NCBI GenBank assembly: GCA_022457065.1 | Contig: JAJGBQ010000006.1 | Location: forward strand, 2,418,001-2,482,000 | From: Curvularia sp. ZM96 | Taxonomy: Eukaryota; Ascomycota; Dothideomycetes; Pleosporales; Pleosporaceae | Length of the DNA stretch: 64,000 nt | Direction: 5' to 3' | Part shown: positions 32,214 through 42,293 of the stretch, piece by piece | How positions within the stretch are numbered: the stretch's first letter is position 1 | Layout of the letters: every line of letters starts with the position of its first letter | Program-made: the position numbers and the translations under genes | Notes under the pieces: generated by a model | What the model was told of the DNA's origin: nothing | Databases searched by the model: none | Seen by the model: the letters and a program-made list of their open reading frames with translations, nothing else

Positions 32214-35200
32214 ATGGACGAAAGTACCCCATGCGAAATTGCCCTCGACTACCTAGATCGAAGTGAGGTCAGACCGATCAGCGAATGCTTTCCCCCCGGT
32301 AGTGCCTCGTTGTATATACCTGCGCAGAAGATCAAGGCCCTTTTCGAAGATGAGCCTCATGGGTTGACAACGGAATCACTTTTCCTTTGCGGTTGCAAAC
32401 GATGCACACGAGATGGCGGATTAGTAGATGATCGTTCGAATCGTTTCAACAAACGCAAGCAGCAGGAGCTCAGGGGAGAGTATGCCCTCATTTACGCATT
32501 ACTTATTTATATCCGCCGCCCAGGCCTCATACAAATGTTTCAGAAGTACGAACTAAAGCTGGAAGGGACTAAGTATCTCCACGACGCGGACTTCGACAAC
32601 CTTCGTCGGTTTGAGAGCATAGTCGACCCAGAAGTGGTACAAACGAAGACGCTGCAATTCCAGTACAGCTTCCTTGTGCGGACGCTTCGTCCCGCATCAG
32701 ACATCACGTTCATCTCACCAAAGGAGCTGTTGCCGATCGAAGAGGATATAGACCCTAAGGGTAAAGGAACATTTGCAGAAGTCCGATGCTTCGAATTCCA
32801 ACATGACCAATATCGATCCCGAGATTTTGGAGAAGTACGATCTCCTAAGGAATCATTGTATTTATTTCCTAACTTTTGCAGCATATCACAAGGTTTGCCC
32901 GCAAGATCTTCAAGCAGGGCATGCACAAGTCCGCAACAAAAGAATGGTATAATCTCCAGAGGCTTTCGAAGGAGGAACACCACCCGCACCTTATGGAAGC
33001 TTTAGGAGCGTACTGGCATGGGAGTTACTTCTTCATCCTACAGGAAGAGGCAGACCAATCACTCCATGATTACCTCACTAAACCAGGCGAAACGTTTGAG
33101 TCTCATGAGCTCTGGAAGCAGATGCAAGGTGTTGCTGAAGGGCTAAAGACCCTCCACGAGGTTTACAAAGGCACTAAGATTGCCTATCATCAGGATCTAA
33201 AACCTGCAAACATCCTAATAGTTAAGGGGGAGCTGAAAATCGCTGATTTTGGCCTGCTGGAATTCAAGCCTGTCACATTGCCTGGCGACACTGACCCGAC
33301 CGGCATTCCGAACGATCACAACACTGGTTATTACTCGGCTCCTCGTCAAGGTAGATACACTCGAGACTGCGATATATGGTCACTAGGATGCATAATGTCC
33401 GAAGTTGCAACATGCGATATCCAAGGTCGGGAGGGAGTTAGCGACTACAAAAAGGCTCGTAGTGCTGAAGGAGCATCTGGCAAAGACACCCCACGCTTCT
33501 TCTATGGACAAAGCGTGAAGGCTGAAGTGCTACACAGACATACTCAGCTCCATGACTATCTCGAATCCATGACGCCGACTGACGGGAATTCAACCATGCA
33601 ATTCCGGAAAGGTTTCTACAACCAAGAGTTCTTCAGACTTCTGAACAAGATGTTCAGGCAGGATCGCACTTCTGCCGACCTACTGGAAGTTCCAGGTGAA
33701 ATTCTGGGACTCGGTGCAGCGCACATTTCCGAAACACTCGAGAAATTACGCAAAGAAGCTTTACCTACACTTGCGCTAGAAAACGAACTTGGGAACCTTA
33801 GTTTTGAGCGATTTCTGCACCATGCAGAATTATTGGGCCCTTCGATGGAATCACAGGTCGAAGGTTTCCGGGATATCTTGAATGGGAAGAACCGCGCAAG
33901 GTTTCCTGCTTCGACTGTGACCGACCTCAACCAATACCTCGTCAATCTGCAAGCCAAGCAGCATACCGAGCGTCGCCAACAAGGCCTTTCCCGCCTAGAA
34001 ATATTTCTTAGGAGACTTGGGGAATTTAGCGAACTGATTAAAACCCTACCTAATGTTGGGGAAATTATGGGATTTATTTGGGTAAGCGGTTAACGGCCGG
34101 GACAGTAAGGACCTACCTGACTCAGCTTAATAGGGCCCTGTGAGGTTTTTGCTCGAAGTGTGTTCGACCCCTTCGATCAAGATATACGCCTGATACAAAG
34201 AATAGACGACAAACAGCTGTGGAGACGCATTCAATGCTCTTCTCGACATCTATGGACAGATTGGAAGGGCCCAGCCTTCCCTGTCTATGTACGAAACATT
34301 GTTCAGGAATGAGCCAGACCTAATTCGAATTTTAATCGCGACGTATAGTGATATCACCCAGGTAAATAAATGGCTCGTGCTCTACTTCCAACAACGCCGT
34401 AAGGAAGCCCTCCAACGCATAACCTTGGCTTTATGTTAACAGGGACCAGTCTGGACTGAGCTTTTCACTACAACCTGGAGGCGGCACAAATCAAGACTAA
34501 CGAATATCATATCTCGCATGGTGTCTCGCCTCGAGCTTGTTGTTGGTTGTGCCAAACTAGATCAATTTGACTTGTTCATAAACACTTCCACTCTCAAAGA
34601 GGAGGAAGTAGTTGCTGCAATGGACAGCGAGAACTTGGGCCGCATACAAGCTGTATATGCATGGATAAAACCGACCGGCATGGACAATGATCAAGAGTAT
34701 TTGAGGCGAATTCGTGCCGCATACCTAGGAACTTGCAGTTGGCTACTAGACGACAGGACCTTTCAAGAGTGGTTCGACCAACAATCCAATATAGCAATCC
34801 TTCCCAAGTTATTGTGGCTGAATGGAAAGCCTGGCTCTGGTGAGTTTTTACGGCCATTTATCCCACAGAAACTTATACCATAGTTTCAGGGAAGACAGTC
34901 CTTGCATCCTTGGTTGTGGAAGAAGCGAGAAAGCTTGAACCACGCCCCACAGTCCTGTTCTTCTACTTCAAGCAAGACGACAGTGACCGACACAATTTCC
35001 TTTCCATGGCTCGTACTTTGCTTTGGCAAATACTCGAACAAAACCCTCACATTCTTGACTACTTCTACAGCAAATGCTGCAATAGCGGAGGCGCTGTGCT
35101 TACTTCTCGTATTCTCGTTGAAGAACTTTTGAGGTTCGCCTTGTGTAATTGCGAGTCTGCCTACATCGTGCTCGACGGTTTGGATGAATGCTGCACGAGG

Positions 35201-37317
35201 AAAGAGAGGGGAGAGATTGCAAGCTGGTTCCGAGACCTCATCGAGAATGGTCCTCCCGAAATTCGTAATCAACTTCATTGTTTGTTCATCAGCCAACACG
35301 ACAGCGCCAGAAAAGACTATCGCGATCTTCCGAGTATTACAGTAGATATGGAAAACAACGAAGAAGACATCGAGGCTTTCTGCAAAGCGCAAGCTGGGAA
35401 ACTCGTTACGAAACTCGGCATTGCAGAAGCGTATGCACACGAAATAGCCGAAAGGGTATCTGCAACAGCCGATGGTGCGTCTGCTCTGAAAAGTGACTTG
35501 ATGTTACTAACGACAATGGCAAGGAGTTTTCCTTTTTGCTCATCTCGTCTGGATCAACCTCTGTGGTCAGAGCTCCATATACTGCTTGGAACGTGAGATG
35601 GAGACTTTTGGAACGAATCTGGACAAGCTGGACAAGGTGTAAGTGACACAATCTCCAGATGATTGGCTTGGCTGGCTGAAATTTTATTGCAGGTACACTC
35701 GGATCATGCAGACTATTGTGGATAAACCTGTTATAGCCGAACGCGATGAGGCTTTGATGCTACTTGGCTGGATCGTTTGTGCAAAGCGTTCATTGAAATT
35801 ACACGAAATCCAAACACTGAGGTCAGTTGACTTCGAAAAAAGAGTTGTCGAATTCGAACGGCGGCGATTTCGCGTTGATCCCAAAGATCTTTGTGAGTCG
35901 CTGGTCGACGTTCGCGAAGATGGGAGTATCGAGTTGGTCCATTCGACTGCAAGGACGTAGGTGATCTGTGGTTGCATCACATGGGAGAATTTACTGAGTC
36001 GCCTCCAGTTATCTAGCGAAGAGTCGCTTTCTCAACGTCATTACTGAAGAGCTGCAGATGGCAACACTCTGCATCAACTACTTGAATTTGCCATCGTTCC
36101 AAACCCCTTCAGAAGAGCAGGTCCTGGCCGGAGAATATGGGTTCATGGAGTATGCCATTCTGTATTGGCTTCGGCACTTGGAAGCCGGCGTGAACTCAGC
36201 TCCCTCTGAACAAAGTGACATGCACCAGGACCTCACGGAGTCTCTCGAGGTACTGGTTGAACAATACTGGAAAGAGCCAAATGCCAGTGGTGTTTCAATC
36301 TCCAAAGTAGTCTCCAACCGGACTCGGGGCCTGCTGCAGCATTTCAGCCATTGCCAAAACTTCCTGCAGATCCAAATGGCAATCGTCTTGACTGACAAAG
36401 AACTGAAGCACTTCGGCGACGCGCGCCCTGGAGAATCTGCTCTTAACCTCGCAAGCATTGTGAAAGCTGTTCGTAGCTATGTCGAGACGTATGTTCTCCA
36501 GAGTTCCGACCCAGACACGGCTGAAGCTTTGAGAAGCAAGTACGGTCATAATTTGTTCAAGTGTCCAAGATTCAGCTGCAAGTATTTTACGGACGGTTTC
36601 TCGACTCTGGAAGAGCGTGAGAAACATGTCGAGCGACATGAGCGTCCAGCTCGTTGTACCGATGAACATTGCAGGGGCTCTCAAATTGGGTTTGCAACAC
36701 AGGCACAATTAGATCGACACCTCAAGGAGAATCATCCGGACATGACGGAGAATCACCACAACTTCCCAACAGATGAAGAGATCAATGACAGCCTGCGGGA
36801 AGCTTCGCCGGAACCCGAGATTGTCATCGAACATGAACCTGAATTCATTTCGCAGTTGCCACAGCCGTTGGCAGCTCCAGACCCAGCCCCCACTCCAACT
36901 TCAGAACAGGCAGAGCCCCAGCCAGCGCAACCCAGTAAGACTGCTAAGCGCCAGAAAACCAATCGAAACTACGAATGCGCACATTGCGGCAAGGTTTTCA
37001 ACAAGAAATATAATTGGGAGTCTCACCTTACAACTCACGGTGGAAACCAAAGATTGAAATGCCTCTATTGCGACAAAACGTGCGCCAGGCAGGGTGATCT
37101 GAATCGCCACATGAGACTCCATTATCAAGACAATGCAGTTGTGTGCGGCGGCGTACTTTCAGATGGCCGAAAGTGGGGATGTGGAGTCAATTTTGCAAGA
37201 ATCGATACACTTCGCACCCATCACAAGTCCAAAAAGGGTAGGCAATGCATCGCGGAAAGAGATAGAGAAGCGCAACCCACAGCTTCGGCCTCAGACTTGG
37301 GTTCGCAAATTGATTAG
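32214..37317 (+). CDS. protein kinase-NACHT-C2H2 zinc finger STAND protein (NLR-like)
   Basis: Nine exons keep one frame: 32214-32834, 32882-34081, 34134-34157, 34206-34361, 34443-34839, 34890-35474, 35524-35638, 35693-35956, 36009-37317, giving about 1556 residues. Residues 1-175 are unassigned. The kinase (about 176-480) shows the Gly loop GKGTFAEV, Lys215 in FARKIF, HQD at 310-312 (non-RD), DFG at 329-331 and DIWSLGCIMSEV. A helical region with LPNVGEIMGFIW joined to GPVRFLLE is the segment that precedes NACHT in fungal STAND proteins. NACHT has the P-loop GKPGSGKT (795-802, intron inside it) and Walker B IVLDGLDE (about 893-899), then VFLFAHLV and a winged-helix-like HSTART. The C-terminus has C2H2 fingers (about 1304, 1442, 1470) instead of ANK, WD or TPR repeats. 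Exon 3 and the 48-nt intron after it are the weak point: they hide stops at 34191 and 34203. Expected role: signal-sensing NTPase switch in non-self recognition or cell death (inference). Confidence 0.8.
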
Positions 37318-37806
37318 AAACATGGAACATGCTTCATTGGGAGATGGATCAAGCTTCGATGTTAGTTTCGAGCTCAGGACATTACGAGCCATACCAAGAT
37401 TGCATCTCTTTGTTTTTCTAAAGAAGCCAATTGTTGGCTCACACTTACAGCAACACAATGCTATAACTTTCAAACATCGAGGCTCAGCTTCGGTCTTCTT
37501 CCAGTTAGCCACTCCATTGGTCGAGTCACCCAATGCATCTGCGCAGGTGGGGAGCTAAATGGTCTGGATATTGGTGCCTCCGCTAGCAGCGAGTATCCGC
37601 GAAAATGGACTCTCGCTTCCGTCAACAAATCAATTTCGACGTATGAAATCCACGAAGGGAGTAGAATATATAACAACTCACAAGGTATTGCATAGAGAGC
37701 TTTGAAAATAATTCAAGATTGTCTGCTAAAAACGTACTAATGGTGGTTCTTGGCTTTCTTGCCTAATCAAATGCATTGGTCCGAGCTCGGCACGAGAGCA
37801 GTTTGA

Positions 37807-37905
37807 CCAATGGTGTTTCCTTTCCCCATACGACTGCCGTTTTTCTCGTTTTTTTTTTCGGGGGGTTGAGCGGTTTCCAGAACGGGAAAGGGCTTTGCTA
37901 AGCCG
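37807..37905 (-). repeat. inverted terminal-repeat copy (possible right end of a large element)
   Basis: Reads TGCTAAGCCG followed by TA, the exact inverse of the first ten bases of units A and C. The word CCAAT (37807-37811) lies 94 bp inside the end, matching the 93 bp of unit A. It closes a 7186-bp interval (30720-37905) that contains the whole kinase-NACHT gene. Confidence 0.55.
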
Positions 37906-38555
37906 TAATCCCCACAGTACGTCAGTTTGCTAAGGCAGGCTCCAGTTAGCGCAAAAGACCGAGCGACTACAGAGCCCTTAATAGTCTTTACTATCTCTCA
38001 ACATATTGCCACTTACTTCGTACGTCCAAGGCCAACATATGTAGGGCTTTGCTGTAACCTGCTTGGAGTCTCTATGCATAGACATTTTCGCAGCTTCAGC
38101 TTTGCATTACAACTACTGAGGGCTTCTCGTATAAAGCAATACGCGGATTATTGCATTGAAGAATCTCTGCTGTTCCGCCTCTAATCTATACTAAGATTTT
38201 GAGGATCTCTTTCTTTAGCTAGTCGATGGACCACACAACAAATCTGAGATAGTGAGGGTTAAGTGTCTTTCTCCATTATTTTTAAGTAAAGAAGAACTAA
38301 TTGTAACCAGCGGCCAGCGGCCGGTAGTTAGAGTAGACAGAGCAGCTACAGCGCAGGATGCACCTGTCTTCAGCGCTGTTCGTAGGTGGTCAGTATCATT
38401 TTACTACTGTTGTCAAGCAGTCTCGCCAGCTTGATGGAGTAGGTGTGTGGTGGTGAAGATTGACATCCTTTCTATTCAACGAAAAATGATCATTACAGCC
38501 GTTTTGTGAAGGAGTCTCTTGTTGATCTCCGTCAGATCATTGTGATGAAGTTTTA

Positions 38556-39048
38556 CGGCTTAGCATCTCAGTCTCATCTCGCTCTCGTCTCGTTCATATG
38601 CAAGATTGTCACTCAGAATCAGAGAGACCGATGGGAAAAGCCATGCTCATTGGTCCAGCATACTTGGACGCACTGCATGCTGCAGATGGTTTCACCGGTG
38701 GGCGCCACCTCTAGGCAAAGATGGTGCACCATGTCAGCTCGCAAATATGTAGATAACCCCATCCAATCACTCAACTAGCACATCTGGAGGCGCTACGCCA
38801 CCTGTGTTGTTGGAAGGCAACCTGTATCCCCAATTTGACAGGAAATGCGGACTCGCGTCACTTAGGACATGTACGATTGGTCACCACGCAGCGTCCACAT
38901 TGCGGCGTCATCGCCAAGGCTATAGTAGCATAACCTGCATAATGTGCACTAGATGAACCAATCACTCTCTTGTCTACTACTCGACCCGTTCTTTTTAAGC
39001 GCCGAATGCTCTGCCGAATACGAGCCACGTCAGCCACATGCTAAGCCG
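38556..39048. mobile_element. 493-bp non-autonomous TIR element (MITE-like, TA target site)
   Basis: Perfect 11-bp terminal inverted repeats CGGCTTAGCAT / ATGCTAAGCCG flanked on both sides by TA, the target duplication of Tc1/mariner-type transposons. An internal ATTGG lies 93 bp from the left end and its inverse 86 bp from the right end. No coding capacity. Shares its termini with the repeats at 30720, 31374, 31493 and 37905, so a family of related elements has been active here. Confidence 0.75.
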
Positions 39049-39227
39049 TAATATTGTTGCCTTAGCAGAGCCTATCTCAACGGTGATTGGAGATACAACG
39101 AGGCGACCACATGAGATCAACAACAGCCAGTCATCACATTCAAACAACGTTTAGTTTTCGACAGCGCAAACTCACATAAGTACTAAAGATGCGCTTAATA
39201 TACATCAATTCGTTATGTCTGACCCCT

Positions 39228-41054
39228 TCAAGGTACATCAGCCTGGTCTGACGTTTGTTCGCGCACGCTGCGTCGTCTCCAGATAAACCAAAGAAAAACG
39301 GTCGCCCCAGAGAATGCGCACGCGGCGATGATATACACCCAGAAGTTCGACGCAACAGTCAAAGCATTGTCGCGTTCAGAGTACACGAAAAAGTTGGACC
39401 CGAACAAAGTCTAGCACTCGATCAGTTGAAAGACATTATAGGGTGACGAATAATTGAACCGACTTACTGCTAGGAATGTCGCGGGTAGAAATACCGCAGA
39501 GATTAAAGCGATCGTCATCATAGATCGAGTATCCTTTGTAGACTGTTCCGTAAGTCGTTTCATGAGTCTGTTTTCTTTGATTCCCTGTTCAGTCAATTTT
39601 TGCATCTCACGATTGATTTGCTTGCTTGCTTCGTTTGATCTGAAGTCTTGTATACCTTGAACCTATGCGTAGATGATCTCAGTAACGTTCTAGTCAAAGT
39701 GGAGTCAAGTGCTCACAAGTTGACCGATTCCAGCAGAGCGTGCAATGAGCGTCTCAATCCTGGCCAAACTCGTCTCTTGGCCGTATACGTATCGGTCTAG
39801 CCTTGTTTGCATCTCATCGAAGCTGAATTGCAGAGTGGATGACGAAATCGCTTTGAGGTCCGACATCCCACTTCTTAGCCGACAGCCCAGTCGAATATTT
39901 AACTTGAGTATGTGAGCCAGTCTCAGCAGCTTGTCGGTCAGGATGTGAAGCTTCCTGAGATCTGAAAAATCGGCTTGAATATCCCCTTCAGCATGAAGGT
40001 CCTTGACATTAGTAAAGAAGCCTCGATCAGCCTACACAACTTGTTAATCTATTTCCTGCTTTCGCATCTGTATACTCACGACTCTAGAGAACTCCTTCTC
40101 AAGATAGATCAAGTACTCTCGCCAACCTTCAGAAACTTCAAGGAGTACCATTGAATGCTGTAAGACTTGTCTCACAGGTGGATGATCATCAACGCACTGA
40201 AGATTACGGCTAAGTTGATCTTTAAGATGATCTGGGGCTTGCAGAAATACCCATCGACACTGTTGATGTGAAGATGAGAAGTGCTGGTAAACACCAACTT
40301 CTCTAACGGAGAATGGGTCTGTTGGATAGCGTCTTCCATGTTTTGCAACATACTTGATGTTATATCCGATGTCTTGCGGATGGCTTAGCGTAAGAACCCA
40401 ATTTAGAATCAAGGGACGGTACAATAGCTATGGCCACAGCCTTGCATTGAGTGGTCGCTGGAAAGGTCTCGCTCAGATCTGTGCATAAATAGCGAGCTGA
40501 AGCCTTCCTCAACAGGATCCGTCTTTTCACAAAACAAGCGGACCACATCCAGAAAATTAGGGTGGACAGCCATTCGCGTGAAAAGTCGTCGAAAATGTTC
40601 CTCGCTGATGCAAAGACGACTCCAAGTATAGCTTTGATCGATGAAGCTATCTTTTTATCAGTTTTGGCTTGCTTCGGTGAAGACGCTTACTCACACCACC
40701 TGGGTCACCGAAGCAAGCCCCATGATTGCATTCAAGCTTTCCGTAGTTTGGATCTGCTCCGCCGTTACATTGCGCTTACCATCTGTTGCCCCATTAATTG
40801 GGCTCCGGTGAAAATGGCAGGCTCGATGACTTACCTTCGCTTGGCATGCTGATAGCCATGCATTCGAACGTGGACTCATGATTTTCGACGAACAGATCTT
40901 TGCTCAGCTGGCTTATCCTGGTATTGTTGCGAGACGCCTCTAACTCGAGCGAAGCGAGACAAAAATTCTGAGGATACTTCTCCCAACCATCATTGTCATC
41001 GAGCCGTGGCTGAAACATTTTTCGATCCCGCCATGTGGTCTGCGCGTTGTTCAT
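39228..41054 (-). CDS. CorA-like membrane protein, fungal-specific
   Basis: Seven minus-strand exons with matching phases: 41054-40835, 40782-40695, 40631-40423, 40372-40080, 40031-39717, 39662-39468, 39410-39228; about 500 residues. The N-terminal half has the WSRLCISEEHFRRLF and YNIKYVAKHGR...VREVGVYQ motifs of a fungal family annotated as CorA-like. A long helical stalk follows (DEMQTRLDRYVYGQETSLARIETL), then a KDTRSMMTIALISAVFLPATFLA membrane segment and a second one, NFWVYIIAACAFSGATVFLWFIW, near the C-terminus. Two C-terminal transmembrane helices after a coiled stalk is the CorA layout. The GMN selectivity motif after the first helix is replaced (TLFGSNFF), so magnesium transport is doubtful. 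No stop or frameshift is needed, so the gene looks intact although it lies among mobile elements. Confidence 0.8.
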
Positions 41055-42122
41055 TTATACGAGGCGAGGTTGGGATGTTCACCGGTGGGCTATAGACCTG
41101 CGTGCCTATCTCGCTGCTCCGCCACAATTTAGCTGTCAGGCTCAATCGAAATACTCCGGCTGTCAAACTGATCCCCCCAGAAATATTGATATAGATGCGC
41201 AAGAAGAGAAAGAGCAAATTCGGCCTGCAATTGAAGCTATCTCGATACCTAGGTACTTTAAAGGTTAAGTGCGTCTTGTTGCGCAGATGGCGCTTAAATT
41301 ACGCGCCCAACTGCCCCGTTACGTAGGCACTACCTAGGCAAATGTCTGCCTGAACTTTCTTTGCAAGTCAACAAGCTCGTCCTTTGCAGGTCAGCCCAAC
41401 TGCCACGCCTAATCAATTGCTACAGACACTTACACGAGTGAGCTCTCGTGGAACCTCGATTTTCCATTTTTCTCCTTCGTCAGGTACCTGCCGGGGACTG
41501 ATTAGCAGCGGTTGCTGGTTTTGTTCTGGAGTGTATCCGTACAACGATCTCATAGCAGGTAGGACCAAACGTGGAACTTAGGAAGTCGACCAAGACGTCG
41601 TACTCCACTGTGTAACGACTTTCGATAACCTGTATAACCATTGTGTCTGGGGCAACGTATTGTGAGAACTGGTATGTATGTATATACGTATCGGTTCGAG
41701 GTCCCTGCAAAACCTCATATGGGGCATGTGGACGGGGGAAGCCTAGGGTTTATACATGGTGGCTACGCACTGCCTGGTTTGCCTAGTCTAAATTTGAGAA
41801 TTGGTAAACGTCCACTGGGTTTACTCCAAAAGCCGGACTTTGGTCGCTCTGCCTTGTGCACAGACGAGGCTGAGCGTGACCTTCGGGCGTCCTCTTCGCC
41901 AATCCTCCTTCGCCAAGGTATAAGTACCTACGTCAAGCCAATTGTGGCACTGCCACAGCCGCCAGGAATTTACCAGCGAGTGATTCCTGTACTTCCAACT
42001 AGCCTTTCTCGTAACAGCACGTCAATATCATAGGGTAAACCCAGCGACACCAAGGGAAGGACAGCTCCGACACGACCTTATGCCACTGAAAAGGGGATTG
42101 CGCGCGCAGGCAGGCAAATACG
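41055..42122. other. divergent intergenic region
   Basis: Between the CorA-like gene (-) and the SNF2 helicase gene (+), about 1.1 kb. No recognisable gene. Probably the 5' regions of both. Confidence 0.5.
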
Positions 42123-42201
42123 ATGAACGCACTTTCTCACAGTCACACGACCTTGAAGCGATCATATCCCTTCGATCATGCGGATACACCACACTCCTGG
42201 C

Positions 42202-42248
<47 letters not shown>

Positions 42249-42250
42249 CC

Positions 42251-42293
<43 letters not shown>

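Larger units (their letters stand above)
37318..39227. other. intergenic region with element ends
   Basis: No gene recognised. Holds an inverted terminal-repeat copy (37807-37905) and a complete 493-bp non-autonomous element (38556-39048), both listed separately. Confidence 0.55.
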
